64,000 nucleotides of DNA from Oscillospiraceae bacterium (GTDB lineage: Bacteria; Bacillota; Clostridia; Oscillospirales; Acutalibacteraceae). Numbering within the stretch: position 1 is the first letter of the stretch; each line of letters starts with the position of its first letter. Location of the stretch: contig SVPL01000005.1 in the NCBI GenBank assembly GCA_015065925.1, positions 1 to 64,000 of the forward strand. The letters run 5' to 3'. The position numbers and the translations under genes were made by a program. Below the pieces are notes generated by a model that did no database searches, was not told the DNA's origin, and saw only the letters and a program-made list of their open reading frames with translations. Of the stretch, positions 8,809 through 19,969 are shown one piece after another.

Positions 8809-9585
8809 TTGGGCATATTAACCTTTGAAAACTGGCTTCAAAGCGCCCCTGAATGGATACATTCCATTCCCGAGTGGCTACAAAATCTATTTTTTCAGCT
8901 TTATCAAACATTTATTTATCAAGATCGTTGGAAATTTTTCACCGATGGACTTAAAATAACCTTCATAGTAACAATTGGCGCTTTAATTTTAGGTATTATC
9001 ATTGGGTTAATTATCGCAATCATAAGAACAACTCATGATAACTCAAAACGGAAGCCCTTCTTTTTACTTAGGTTTTTAAATTGGTTTTCAAATGTTTATC
9101 TTACAGTTATACGCGGTACACCTATGATGGTACAGTTACTGATTATGGGATTTGTAATTATGGTGCCAAAAAGTGATTCAGGTATGATCGTTTGTGGTAT
9201 TGTAACCTTAGGTATTAACTCAGGTGCTTATGTTGCAGAAATTGCGCGTTCAGGCATTATGTCAATAAACATCGGTCAGACCGAAGCCGGTCGCTCTCTT
9301 GGTTTGAGCTACGCACAAACAATGTGGCATATTATTATCCCACAAGCAATTAAAAACATTCTACCCGCTTTAGGCAATGAGATGATTACTCTTTTAAAAG
9401 ATACATCTCTTGTTTCTGTTATTGCGCTGCGTGATGTAACAAAGCAAGCACAAAATATTGTTAGTAAAACCTATCAAGCCTATATTCCATACATAAGTTT
9501 AGCACTTATTTATTTGGTGATTGTTATAATACTCACTAAACTCCTTGGTATGCTTGAAAGGAGGTTGCGTAAAAGTGAACGCTGA
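8809..9585 (+). CDS. Polar amino-acid ABC transporter permease
   Basis: 258 residues, HEQRo/HisM family. The start is a TTG at 8809 with AAAGGA at 8794-8799. About five hydrophobic segments follow a ~40-residue N-terminal extension ([17 protein letters not shown]). The cytoplasmic coupling (EAA) loop is clear: [22 protein letters not shown], plus the upstream [10 protein letters not shown] signature. It forms the membrane channel with the following ATPase, whose gene starts inside the 3' end of this one (11-nt overlap), indicating translational coupling. Confidence 0.93.
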   Translation: MGILTFENWLQSAPEWIHSIPEWLQNLFFQLYQTFIYQDRWKFFTDGLKITFIVTIGALILGIIIGLIIAIIRTTHDNSKRKPFFLLRFLNWFSNVYLTVIRGTPMMVQLLIMGFVIMVPKSDSGMIVCGIVTLGINSGAYVAEIARSGIMSINIGQTEAGRSLGLSYAQTMWHIIIPQAIKNILPALGNEMITLLKDTSLVSVIALRDVTKQAQNIVSKTYQAYIPYISLALIYLVIVIILTKLLGMLERRLRKSER

Positions 9586-10315
9586 TTCTTCAATTATTAG
9601 AGTTAATGATTTAAAAAAATCATTTGGTGATATTCAGGTTTTAAAAGGCATCAACACCGAAATAAAGCGCGGTGAAGTTGTTGTGGTAATTGGACCTTCG
9701 GGATCCGGAAAATCAACCTTTTTGAGAACCTTAAACCTTTTAGAAGAACCTACAGATGGTACAATCACATTTGAAGATGTTGATATTACCAACCCTAAAA
9801 CTAATATCAATCTACATCGTCAAAAAATGGGTATGGTTTTTCAGCAGTTTAATTTATTCCCTCATATGACTGTATTAAACAATATGACACTAGCTCCTAT
9901 AAAACTATTAAAGCTATCAAAACAGGATGCTGAGGCACGCGCATTAGAGCTATTAGACAAGGTAGGTTTAAGGGATAGAGCAGATGCTTATCCATCACAA
10001 CTTTCAGGCGGTCAAAAACAGCGTGTTGCTATTGTTCGCGCTCTAGCTATGAACCCTGATGTTATGCTTTTTGATGAGCCCACTTCTGCACTTGACCCTG
10101 AGATGGTTGGAGAAGTTTTGGATGTTATGAAAGGTTTGGCAAAAGATGGTATGACAATGGTTGTAGTAACCCACGAAATGGGCTTTGCTAAAGAGGTTGC
10201 CGACCGTGTTATTTTCATTGACGAAGGTATTATTATGGAGGACGCTCCCCCCGCAGAGTTTTTTGGTAATCCCAAAAACGAGCGCTTAAAAACATTTCTT
10301 TCAAAGGTTTTATAA
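9575..10315 (+). CDS. Polar amino-acid ABC transporter ATP-binding protein
   Basis: 246 residues. I choose the GTG at 9575 because AAAGGAGG lies at 9557-9564; an upstream ATG at 9545 would be buried in the permease. The ATPase has Walker [11 protein letters not shown]-loop [13 protein letters not shown], signature [10 protein letters not shown], Walker [14 protein letters not shown] and H-loop VTHEMGFA, all canonical for the GlnQ/HisP class. It energises uptake by the two preceding gene products. Transcription ends at the terminator at 10320. Confidence 0.95.
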   Translation: MNADSSIIRVNDLKKSFGDIQVLKGINTEIKRGEVVVVIGPSGSGKSTFLRTLNLLEEPTDGTITFEDVDITNPKTNINLHRQKMGMVFQQFNLFPHMTVLNNMTLAPIKLLKLSKQDAEARALELLDKVGLRDRADAYPSQLSGGQKQRVAIVRALAMNPDVMLFDEPTSALDPEMVGEVLDVMKGLAKDGMTMVVVTHEMGFAKEVADRVIFIDEGIIMEDAPPAEFFGNPKNERLKTFLSKVL

Positions 10316-10319
10316 ATTA

Positions 10320-10355
10320 ATGGTAGGTATGAAACAAACATACCTACCATTTTTC
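10320..10355 (+). terminator. Rho-independent terminator of the amino-acid transporter operon
   Basis: A perfect 12-bp stem (ATGGTAGGTATG and CATACCTACCAT), 7-nt loop, followed by T5. It also lies immediately beyond the stop codon of the convergent histidine kinase. Confidence 0.85.
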
Positions 10356-12274
10356 TATGAATGAAATAATAAAAGCACTTTAAATAAATCGCCATCTGTA
10401 ACTATTCTAAACTCGCCTTTCTGCAATTCTGTTAAACTTTTTGCAATAGAAAGACCTAAGCCGCTTCCCTCGGTATTGCGCGATTTATCTGCCCTTACAA
10501 ATCGTTCGGTTAGCTCATCTCCCGAAATGTTTAACTCGTATTTTGAAATGTTTTTAAAGCAAATTTCCGTCTTTTCTCCCCCCTTCTCTATTGATAAATA
10601 AACTCTGCTTCCCGGCATTGCGTGTTTGAAAATATTGTTTAACAAATTATCAAAAACTCTACCCAGATGTCTGACATCGGCTAAAATCACTACAGGTTTT
10701 TCTGACTTTTTAATTATTAAGTTAAGATTTGCTTGTTTAAATTTATCTTCATATTCCCCAGCCGCTTGCTCCAAAAGAATATTGCAATCGCAAGGCACTA
10801 AATTTACCGAAAGATTACCCGATGATGCTTTTGATGCCTCAACCAAATCTTCAATAAGTTTTTTCAGTCGGTTTGATTGTCGTTCCAAAACCAATAGGTA
10901 TTCATTAATTTTTTTACCCTCAGGTTTTTCTTGCTTGATTAGATCAACATAATTTATTACAGAAGTCAGAGGTGTTTTTATATCATGAGATACATTGGTT
11001 ATTAATTCAGTTTTTAAACGCTCACTTTTCATCTTTTCTTCTACCGCAAGCGCAACGCCCTCGCTGATGCTATTTAAATTGTCGGCGTGTTCTTTAAACT
11101 CTCCAAACATATATCTCGTATCAATCTTACTTTCCGTTATACCTTCAGCAAGCTTTTTACCGCCATCTTTAAGTTTTTTAAGTATTATAGAAAGTAAAAC
11201 AATTATAGGAACTGTAAACAACTTTTCTATAATGGAAAGAATAACATAATACTCAGTATCATCTCCCATTACAGAAACCAACACTTCAAAAAAAGTAATT
11301 GCTGAAAAAATCAACAAAATCTTCCAAACAAATTTAATGTTTTTAAATAACATAAAATTAAACTTTTTAAACTTTTTGATTTTTTTAAATGAAAAGATTA
11401 AAATTTTATATATAACACAGGATTTTAAGGTTGATTTAAGTTTAATCCTTTTTGCTAAACTCATTGACCAAACAACAAATACAGAGCCTGCGACAAATAA
11501 TAATAAAATAATCGCAATAAGCCTTAAAATTAACGGTTCAATAAAGCTATATACTGTGTATAAAGTTACAGTATCAACTATTCCAAAACAAAACATAGCT
11601 AAAACAAAAATACCGACACCTGCTATTAATGTAAATATATCAAATGGAAATTTTTCTAATATCCCTGTAGTAATATTGTCGCACCCCTTTTTATGACCTG
11701 ATGCCGACAATAAAAATAAAAATAACATTATAGATATTGAAATGTTTATTGTTAAATAAATTAAATTTAAAAATCTGTTATCATAAAAATTAAAGGTTAG
11801 TATTTCACGCAATTTCAAAACACTGTTTCCCTTTAAAGGCTTGAGCATCACTTTGATTTCTATAGGTTCGATTATTGGCCCTGTTTGTAAAGAATTGTAA
11901 TATCCGCTAAAATAGTTGGAATTATTCGCCAAATAACCACTACCGATTTGATTAGGACTTGTATGTAAAATTTCACCTGTATCAGAGTTATAAATCACAA
12001 AATCTGCCAATTCTGTAACATTAAAATTACGACCATATGAAACATTAAGGTTTCCATTATAATCAAAATAGCAACTGTTATATATCATTGTAGATATTTC
12101 ATATGTAATGTCGGAATACAAATTATCTGCAACATCTTCTTTTGTTTTAGTAAAAAATTCCTCATTAAAAGACACCAAACAACCTAAACCATTAAAAAGC
12201 GTTGCGAACGCAAAAATAATCAGTAAAACAAAAGCAATAATCTTAGCCAATAAACTACTTTTTAATTTTTTCAT
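10355..12274 (-). CDS. Membrane sensor histidine kinase
   Basis: 639 residues. There is an N-terminal membrane anchor (residues ~10-32), an extracytoplasmic region (~33-170), then several further hydrophobic segments between ~170 and ~370, so the sensor part is polytopic. The kinase core has the H-box ITNVSHDIKTPLTS with the phospho-acceptor His near residue 429, N-box FDNLLNNIFKHA, and G-box GSGLGLSIAKSL. Its start codon overlaps the response regulator stop by 4 nt (ATGA), a clear translational coupling. The ligand is unknown. It is convergent with the amino-acid transporter, but a regulatory link is only a guess. Confidence 0.92.
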   Translation of the reverse strand: MKKLKSSLLAKIIAFVLLIIFAFATLFNGLGCLVSFNEEFFTKTKEDVADNLYSDITYEISTMIYNSCYFDYNGNLNVSYGRNFNVTELADFVIYNSDTGEILHTSPNQIGSGYLANNSNYFSGYYNSLQTGPIIEPIEIKVMLKPLKGNSVLKLREILTFNFYDNRFLNLIYLTINISISIMLFLFLLSASGHKKGCDNITTGILEKFPFDIFTLIAGVGIFVLAMFCFGIVDTVTLYTVYSFIEPLILRLIAIILLLFVAGSVFVVWSMSLAKRIKLKSTLKSCVIYKILIFSFKKIKKFKKFNFMLFKNIKFVWKILLIFSAITFFEVLVSVMGDDTEYYVILSIIEKLFTVPIIVLLSIILKKLKDGGKKLAEGITESKIDTRYMFGEFKEHADNLNSISEGVALAVEEKMKSERLKTELITNVSHDIKTPLTSVINYVDLIKQEKPEGKKINEYLLVLERQSNRLKKLIEDLVEASKASSGNLSVNLVPCDCNILLEQAAGEYEDKFKQANLNLIIKKSEKPVVILADVRHLGRVFDNLLNNIFKHAMPGSRVYLSIEKGGEKTEICFKNISKYELNISGDELTERFVRADKSRNTEGSGLGLSIAKSLTELQKGEFRIVTDGDLFKVLLLFHS

Positions 12275-12969
12275 CTCATATCCCCACTTTCAATTTTATA
12301 CCCTTGTCCCCATACAACCTTTAAGTATCTAGGCTCAGCAGGATTGATTTCAATTTTTTCTCTTAAATGCCTGATATGTACTGCAACTGTATTTTCTGCA
12401 CCTAAAGGTACATCCTTCCAAACATTTTTATAAATCTCAGAAGGGGAAAATACTTGTCCTGGATTTTCCATAAACAATTTTAAAATTTCATACTCGGTTG
12501 GAGTTAATGCAACCTGTTCTCCATCAACAAACACCATTTTGGTTTTATCACATATTTCAATATTTCCCACTATGATACTGTCTTGAGCCGATTTACCACT
12601 ACCCAAATGCATATATCTTCTTATTTGTGATTTCACTCTTGCCAACACTTCAAACGGTTTAAACGGCTTGGTTATGTAATCATCTGCACCTGCATCAAGC
12701 CCTGATATTTTATCAATTTCCTCGCTTTTTGCAGTGAGCAATATAATTGGAATATTACTAAAAGAACGAATTTCTCTCATAGCTTCAATTCCATCCATAA
12801 TTGGCATCATAATATCCATCAAAATTAAATGTATTTCCTTTTCTTTGACCAAGTTAACGGCTTCAAGACCATTAAACGCTGTAAATAAATTATAATCGCC
12901 CGTATTAAGATAAATTTTTAATGCCGAAACGATATCTTTTTCATCATCACAAATTAAAATGTTGTACAT
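12271..12969 (-). CDS. OmpR/PhoB-family response regulator
   Basis: 232 residues from ATG at 12969. A TTG at 12978 is also in frame but abuts the AAGGAG (12979-12984), which would leave no spacer. The receiver domain has the acidic pair CDDE, the phospho-acceptor Asp in LILMDIMMPIMDG and Lys in ITKPFKP. A winged-helix output domain follows (LTPTEYEILKLFMENPG, then NTVAVHIRHLREKIE). It is partner of the downstream-overlapping histidine kinase. A good -10 (TATAAT) lies upstream around 13000, but the -35 is weak. Confidence 0.95.
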   Translation of the reverse strand: MYNILICDDEKDIVSALKIYLNTGDYNLFTAFNGLEAVNLVKEKEIHLILMDIMMPIMDGIEAMREIRSFSNIPIILLTAKSEEIDKISGLDAGADDYITKPFKPFEVLARVKSQIRRYMHLGSGKSAQDSIIVGNIEICDKTKMVFVDGEQVALTPTEYEILKLFMENPGQVFSPSEIYKNVWKDVPLGAENTVAVHIRHLREKIEINPAEPRYLKVVWGQGYKIESGDMR

Positions 12970-13051
12970 TGCACACAACTCCTTTTATTAAATTATATAT
13001 CTTAATTATTTAAAAATAAAGAGGAAAAATATTTAAGATTTTATTAAGAAA

Positions 13052-13081
13052 AAAACAACCGAATGAAAACTCGGTTGTTTT
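13052..13081 (-). terminator. Rho-independent terminator after ligA
   Basis: An 11-bp stem (13052-13062 with 13071-13081), followed on the minus strand by a T-rich run. It separates ligA from the two-component operon. Confidence 0.8.
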
Positions 13082-13086
13082 AAATA

Positions 13087-15072
<1,986 letters not shown>

Positions 15073-15780
15073 TTAGTCAATTTTTGCGCCGTGGTCAACA
15101 ATATCATCAGTAATTTCATCATCAGCACCATTTATATTAGTAAACGCCTCAGGAACATCTCCAACAATAACAGTTTCCGCCACTATGTATTTTGTGCTCA
15201 CAGTTTGGCTGTTATGCCCCCAAGGAATAATAACATAAATATGATTTGTAACGCATAGTTCAATTGTGTGTAATGTATTGTTAACTCCCGCATCGGTAAA
15301 AACGCTTTTCAGTTCTGCGTTAACCGTGGAAGTGTACTGTAAATTAAATGAAATTTTAGGCCCTCTGCCAATTGTGTATTCGTGACCGATTAAAGTACCA
15401 ATCGGAACGCTGATTTTTATAATATTACCATTTTTTTTTAGAAGGGAATAAAAAGCCGTGGTAAATTCAGTTTTAATCTTTATTAACTGAGTTGTATCTG
15501 TTTCAACACTTATAACCTTGCCGCTATTATCATAAACAACATTGTCCACCGTTGTTGGAGAAATGTTTGAATTAATTAAAACCTCATCCATAGCATTATC
15601 CATCATTTTTGTAATTATACCCGTAGAAACTTTCATTGGATAATCACTTATAACAGACCTAACTACGCCATCAGCAATAATTAAAAGTAATATTAACCCT
15701 ATAAGTATAAAAGTAATTCCGATTTTAAATTTTTTAGGAATTAAAAAGCGTTTTTTCTTTTTTGGGCAACAATATTTCAA
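15073..15780 (-). CDS. yunB: Sporulation protein YunB
   Basis: About 235 residues, the family length. A basic N-terminus (CCPKKKKRF) precedes one membrane segment (ITFILIGLILLLIIADGVV) and a luminal domain ending in the diagnostic AETVIVGDVPEAFTN. In Bacillus YunB is a SigE-dependent spore-formation protein of the mother cell. I favour the TTG at 15780, 6 nt after CAGGTG. A GTG at 15789 lies inside that Shine-Dalgarno. The ribosome binding site is itself buried in a strong hairpin (15782-15834), suggesting translational control or a terminator shared with the upstream gene. Confidence 0.85.
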   Translation of the reverse strand: MKYCCPKKKKRFLIPKKFKIGITFILIGLILLLIIADGVVRSVISDYPMKVSTGIITKMMDNAMDEVLINSNISPTTVDNVVYDNSGKVISVETDTTQLIKIKTEFTTAFYSLLKKNGNIIKISVPIGTLIGHEYTIGRGPKISFNLQYTSTVNAELKSVFTDAGVNNTLHTIELCVTNHIYVIIPWGHNSQTVSTKYIVAETVIVGDVPEAFTNINGADDEITDDIVDHGAKID

Positions 15781-15781
15781 A

Positions 15782-15834
15782 ATATGCACCTGCTTTCAGT
15801 ACAGTTTACGCAAAACTGAAAAACAGGTGCATAT
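15782..15834 (-). promoter_or_regulatory. Strong hairpin enclosing the yunB ribosome binding site
   Basis: Perfect outer arms of 11 bp (15782-15792 and 15824-15834), continued by a 7-bp inner stem (15794-15800 and 15815-15821). The yunB Shine-Dalgarno CAGGTG is in the outer arm. It could also serve as a terminator for the upstream kinase gene, although only a short TATTTT follows. Confidence 0.65.
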
Positions 15835-15843
15835 AAAATCCAA

Positions 15844-16452
15844 TTATTTCATATTAACTGTGTCAACAATAAGCTGAGCAGCATTTTCAATGCCGATTTT
15901 ACTGTTTAAGCAAAGGTCATAAGAGGTTGCGGCGCCCCACTTAAGCTCTGAATAATAGTTATGATAGCTAGCGCGTTTTTTATCGGTTTTACGAATGCGT
16001 TCTGCAGCTTCATCATGAGAAATATTATCATATTCCGAAACACGCTTAATTCTGGAATCAAAATCTGCATGGATGAAAACGCTAAGGCAATCAACCTCGT
16101 CCTTTAAAATACTTTCGGCACAACGACCAACAATAACGCAAGGACCTTCCTTTGCAAGATTTTTAATCACATCGCTTTGAATAACAAATATTTTATCACT
16201 CATAGGCATTTCAGGAATACCCGTTATGCTATTACCGTAGGTGTAAGCACCTAAAGAAAGAGAATACAAAAAGCTATTAGTAGGCTTTTCATCATAGTCA
16301 TCTAAAATTTCGTGACTTAAACCACTTTCTTGCGCAATGTGTTTGATGATTTCCTTATCATAAAAAGGAATACCCAACTTTTCGGCTACAAGTCTGCCTA
16401 TTGCTCTTCCGCCGCTACCAAACTGTCTACCAATTGTAATTACTTTTGCCAT
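15844..16452 (-). CDS. Cytidylate kinase-like family protein
   Basis: 202 residues with P-loop GRQFGSGGRAIG at the N-terminus and the family start KVITIGRQFGSGG, followed by LGIPFYDKEIIKHIA. Members of this family (cytidylate kinase 2-like) are distinct from canonical Cmk, and many have unknown substrates. A GGAGTG Shine-Dalgarno precedes the ATG. It is the first gene of the operon with yunB and ligA, behind the promoter at 16488-16516. True CMP kinase activity is uncertain. Confidence 0.88.
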   Translation of the reverse strand: MAKVITIGRQFGSGGRAIGRLVAEKLGIPFYDKEIIKHIAQESGLSHEILDDYDEKPTNSFLYSLSLGAYTYGNSITGIPEMPMSDKIFVIQSDVIKNLAKEGPCVIVGRCAESILKDEVDCLSVFIHADFDSRIKRVSEYDNISHDEAAERIRKTDKKRASYHNYYSELKWGAATSYDLCLNSKIGIENAAQLIVDTVNMK

Positions 16453-16487
16453 AATTTCACTCCGTTCAAAAAATCTTTACCAATACT

Positions 16488-16516
16488 ATTATAGCATATT
16501 TCTCAAAAATTTACAA
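16488..16516 (-). promoter_or_regulatory. SigA-type promoter for the kinase-yunB-ligA operon
   Basis: Minus strand TTGTAA (16511-16516), exactly 17 nt, TATAAT (16488-16493). Confidence 0.65.
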
Positions 16517-16526
16517 TAGTTAGATA

Positions 16527-17939
16527 TCAATTAATTTTTTCAAATCTTTTAACATAGATTTCACCGTCTAAAACAAGGTCATTCCACATATGGGCGGGAC
16601 GAATCCAAACTTTACCGTCAGTTAAGGATTTATATACCACCTGCTCTTCACAATAGCCCTCACTATTTTTAGCAATATACAAAAGCTCATATTCTCCACC
16701 CTTGTAATGCTTATATTTTCCGGGAAGTAAAGTTTCTTGACACTGAGGATCATCCCATAAATAAAAACTATTTCTTTCAGGCGGATTATAACCGTGGTCA
16801 CCGGATTGTAAAAACTCAATTTTCTTATTGACATTAAAATTATTGTAAAGAGCCATAATTGTTGAAGCGCGACAAATCGCATCACCTAGTTTAGCAAAAA
16901 TCTTAACGGGACATTTAACCTTTTTAGCCTGAGCAACGGTATCAAAATATCTAAGACCTTCTGCAAACTTCGGACGCCAACCTGCAACAAAGCCGTTATT
17001 TTCTGCATTAAGATTACAAAACCAAGGAATAGCGATTTCCAAAAAGGTAACATCTTTATCGTGAGCTGCCAAAGTTGTTGCCTGTAAAGCTGCTTGACTT
17101 CCGCCCGAAGCAGTAATATTTTTACCATCCCACTGAGGCAAAGATTTAATATATTTAAGACCAATGAGATTTCTTATCATCATATTACGCCAATAACAGG
17201 TCATATTTGATGCGTTTTCTTCGGGATCAAAACCATAGGAAAGACCGTTTTTATTTTTAACAAGCTCGTGAAAATATTTCTTTTTAAGTTCGATTTGTGT
17301 TAAATTATTCTCAATACCGTGGGCGTTAAAATGCACAGCAATATGGTTGGCTTTATAAATTGCCCCTGAGCCTGCAATGGCATAACCGTTAAAAGAAATA
17401 AAAATAGGATATTTACCTTCTTTTTCGGGCATAGAAACAAAACCTGACGCAGGACGACCCTCGGGAGTGGAAATCCTTAGTTCAAAACATTTAAATCCTT
17501 CAGGAACGCCAGTTGTTACAGGTTCATTCATTAAAATTTCATAATCAAAATTAGCAACTAGAGTTTCTATATCATTCCAATATTCGTCAAAATCGTCGGG
17601 CACTACATCTTGGTACTCGATATTTTCAATATCGGCACCTGCTCCCGCCTGCAAGGTATCGAAAATATTATCAGGATTGCCGCAATCGTTAACCGAAACA
17701 CAGGTTAAATAAACAAAACCGGGTTTATCTAAAGTGGTTTCCAATTTCAAGGGATCGCCGGGTTTAAAAGAGCCTAATCCTTCGCTGATTTTACCATCAT
17801 CCCCCATTAATTTCCAATGTATGTAATTGCAAGGAGTATCTATACAATTATCCTTAGCAGATACAGAAAAAGTGATTTTTTCGCCGCAAGAATAAGTTAA
17901 TGGGTTTTTATTTGTTGTACACTTAAAATATTTAGACAT
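16527..17939 (-). CDS. CE7-type acetyl(xylan) esterase-like protein with N-terminal beta domain
   Basis: 470 residues, longer than typical CE7 enzymes (~320), because of a ~130-residue N-terminal beta-rich domain (KCTTNKNPLTYSCGEKITF ...). The alpha/beta-hydrolase part has the nucleophile Ser in GGSQAA near residue 281, the likely catalytic Asp in KLGDAIC near residue 351, and His in GDHGYN near residue 381, an intact triad. CE7 enzymes remove acetyl groups from xylo-oligosaccharides and related small esters. There is no signal peptide, so it probably works in the cytoplasm on imported oligosaccharides. It has its own promoter and lies downstream of the glycan operon. Confidence 0.8.
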   Translation of the reverse strand: MSKYFKCTTNKNPLTYSCGEKITFSVSAKDNCIDTPCNYIHWKLMGDDGKISEGLGSFKPGDPLKLETTLDKPGFVYLTCVSVNDCGNPDNIFDTLQAGAGADIENIEYQDVVPDDFDEYWNDIETLVANFDYEILMNEPVTTGVPEGFKCFELRISTPEGRPASGFVSMPEKEGKYPIFISFNGYAIAGSGAIYKANHIAVHFNAHGIENNLTQIELKKKYFHELVKNKNGLSYGFDPEENASNMTCYWRNMMIRNLIGLKYIKSLPQWDGKNITASGGSQAALQATTLAAHDKDVTFLEIAIPWFCNLNAENNGFVAGWRPKFAEGLRYFDTVAQAKKVKCPVKIFAKLGDAICRASTIMALYNNFNVNKKIEFLQSGDHGYNPPERNSFYLWDDPQCQETLLPGKYKHYKGGEYELLYIAKNSEGYCEEQVVYKSLTDGKVWIRPAHMWNDLVLDGEIYVKRFEKIN

Positions 17940-17975
17940 ATATTACACCTCAAAATAAAAATAAATAATATATTT

Positions 17976-18003
17976 ATTATAACATTTTAAGCATTTATGT
18001 CAA
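17976..18003 (-). promoter_or_regulatory. Near-consensus SigA promoter for the esterase gene
   Basis: TTGACA (17998-18003), 16-nt spacer, TATAAT (17976-17981) on the minus strand, 37 nt upstream of the esterase start. Confidence 0.7.
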
Positions 18004-18077
18004 TTAAAATTTAATTTTTAAAGCACCTTTTTTCACAAAATTACATTCAAATGCAGCATCTTAAAACCAAAAAGAAC

Positions 18078-18100
18078 GAGCTTGGTACACTACCAAACTC
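18078..18100 (-). terminator. Terminator of the glycan operon
   Basis: A 10-bp stem with one mismatch (18078-18087 and 18091-18100), followed on the minus strand by GTTCTTTTT. It is 20 nt beyond the stop of the propeller gene. Confidence 0.65.
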
Positions 18101-18120
18101 ATTCCCAAATTATTTAATAT

Positions 18121-19965
18121 TTATTTTATAAAACTATCCGATAGAATACATAATTCCAAATATTTTTCGCTACTTTTTTCAATAGCTAAAATTTCTATTG
18201 CTTCTTGAAGTTTGTTTTTTTGTTTTTCGTCACAAATTTTCATAATGCGTTTTGATGCATTAATTTGCTCCGTAATAGTTTCTTCATTGGGTGACATTCC
18301 ATAGCGATTAACCATTCGTTTTAATACCGCTTTAGGGGTTACTAATTTACCTGCCATAATATCTTCTTCGGTAATACGAGCAAGTAAAATTTCACCGCCG
18401 CCTTTCCCATCATTGGATGGACGAATGCGCCCGTGATCGTGAATAATTAAAATTTCACCATTTGACGTAACGTCTACAAAAGGATAGGTGGAGTGTAGCC
18501 GCTCGTCAATTAGGAGTTTGTAAGGCCAAGTAACTCCGCCGTCTTCGGAAAGTGCCACCGTAAGGGTATCACGCTTTCTTGTATCATTATTGTGAAAGAC
18601 AAAAAGCATTTTGCCTGAAGGCAGTACGCCAAAGAAATTGCGCGAATCTACCGTGTTCATTTGTGCGCTTTCAGGATTATTCATATCTGCTCTCATAGGT
18701 TCGGGAACAGTCCAAACAGCGGGATTTTTAAGGGAGGATTTTCTTAAAGGAGTGCTGCCTGAAGTGCGTTCTATAAGCAATAATTCGCCATTATTAGCCT
18801 CTATTATAGTTGGTTCGGCTATACCCCAATTGGTTTTGGGAATGTCGCAAATATGCACCCATTCAAGGCAATTATTAGAACGATAAATATGAACGCCCGG
18901 TCTGGTTTCGGGGGCAGATTCATCAAAAAAGCGTCTGTGCCACAATGCCCAAAAAGCGGTGCTCCAATACCAATAACCGTCTGTTGCCAAAAAGGGTTTG
19001 CTATCTGTCATACCGTCAATTACACGAATAGGGGTTGACCATTCGGGACAAGGGTCTTCAGGGTTATCGGTATAGGTAATCCAAGTGCCGACCTTACCGC
19101 CTACGTTACTGCTTGTGCCTGCGGCTTGGGTGTAGGATAAATAAATGCGTTTTCTATCGTGCGAAGTCCATAAAATAGGCTCAAAAGTACGTGCAGGACC
19201 ATCACCGTCGGGGTCAAAAACGGCAATTGGGTCTTCCCATACAATACCGTCACGGCTTCGCATTACCGCAACATAGCAATAATGGTTTTCGCCACCCAAA
19301 AAGGTGTAACCTTCAGGGTCAGCCATTACCGCGCCGTATATTGTGTCTTCGCTTGTAATAGCAATGGTAGGACAAGCCTGATAACCACGTTTGTCGGGGG
19401 AATATCCGTAATCTCTGGGTATGTTTTCGCCCGTAAGAGGAATAACGGGAGTTGTGCTGAGTTCAAGACAGTTTGCATCATCATCCTCTGCCGAAAGTGG
19501 GGTGTAATTTTCATCCAACTTAGCAAAAATTACGCAAAGTTGACCCGGACGAATAACCGATTTAAACTCCATTCCCTCATAACAATCAAGTTCATAAAGG
19601 GTAAGGGCAGAATCGTAGTTTGGCAGAAGTGTGCCGTTTTCAAAATCGGCTATTTTGCGGTAACTTTCTTTAAATCTAAAGGATAAGCCGAATTCGGGGT
19701 GCAACCAATGGAGTTTTTCACCCCTTTGCTCGGTTAAAAGCAACACAGAACCCGAAGTTGTGGCGGTGAATCCTAAACCGCTTGCAAGATTTGTAAATAT
19801 AAAAGATTCATCTGCTAAAAAATCGGGGATTTCACCAAAAACAGATTGCGCTGTTAAACTAGGTTCATTAAATGCTTTTTGACCTTTTTTTATAACCTCT
19901 AAACTGCCGTGGGCGGGTTTAATTACCGCCCTTGAGGATTTGGGCAAAACTTTTATATTTTCCAT
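18121..19965 (-). CDS. Sialidase-fold (BNR/Asp-box) six-bladed propeller protein, no signal peptide
   Basis: 614 residues. Three Asp-box-like turns support a sialidase-type propeller: SRDGIVWEDP, SNNCLEWVHI, and the best, SEDGGVTWPY near residue 477. The surrounding text (CPTIAITSEDTIYGAVMADPEG, FEPILWTSHD, EPTIIEANNGELLLIERT) repeats the blade rhythm seen in exo-sialidases and related hydrolases. A helical tail of about 60 residues follows. There is no signal peptide, unlike its operon partners, so it is presumably cytosolic. It starts 4 nt after the glycosidase stop, with AAAGGA upstream. Substrate unknown. A classical sialidase Arg triad was not established. Confidence 0.7.
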   Translation of the reverse strand: MENIKVLPKSSRAVIKPAHGSLEVIKKGQKAFNEPSLTAQSVFGEIPDFLADESFIFTNLASGLGFTATTSGSVLLLTEQRGEKLHWLHPEFGLSFRFKESYRKIADFENGTLLPNYDSALTLYELDCYEGMEFKSVIRPGQLCVIFAKLDENYTPLSAEDDDANCLELSTTPVIPLTGENIPRDYGYSPDKRGYQACPTIAITSEDTIYGAVMADPEGYTFLGGENHYCYVAVMRSRDGIVWEDPIAVFDPDGDGPARTFEPILWTSHDRKRIYLSYTQAAGTSSNVGGKVGTWITYTDNPEDPCPEWSTPIRVIDGMTDSKPFLATDGYWYWSTAFWALWHRRFFDESAPETRPGVHIYRSNNCLEWVHICDIPKTNWGIAEPTIIEANNGELLLIERTSGSTPLRKSSLKNPAVWTVPEPMRADMNNPESAQMNTVDSRNFFGVLPSGKMLFVFHNNDTRKRDTLTVALSEDGGVTWPYKLLIDERLHSTYPFVDVTSNGEILIIHDHGRIRPSNDGKGGGEILLARITEEDIMAGKLVTPKAVLKRMVNRYGMSPNEETITEQINASKRIMKICDEKQKNKLQEAIEILAIEKSSEKYLELCILSDSFIK

Positions 19966-19969
19966 TGTT

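Noticed and set aside
15844..16452. Naming the kinase cmk.
   Set aside because: It belongs to the cytidylate-kinase-like group; canonical CMP kinase features beyond the P-loop were not established.
19282..19686. Plus-strand frame of about 134 codons inside the propeller gene.
   Set aside because: It lies fully antisense to a gene with clear motifs and has no Shine-Dalgarno.
18121..19965. Assignment as a true sialidase (nanH).
   Set aside because: Asp boxes are present, but the arginine triad and catalytic Tyr/Glu could not be placed, and there is no nan operon nearby.
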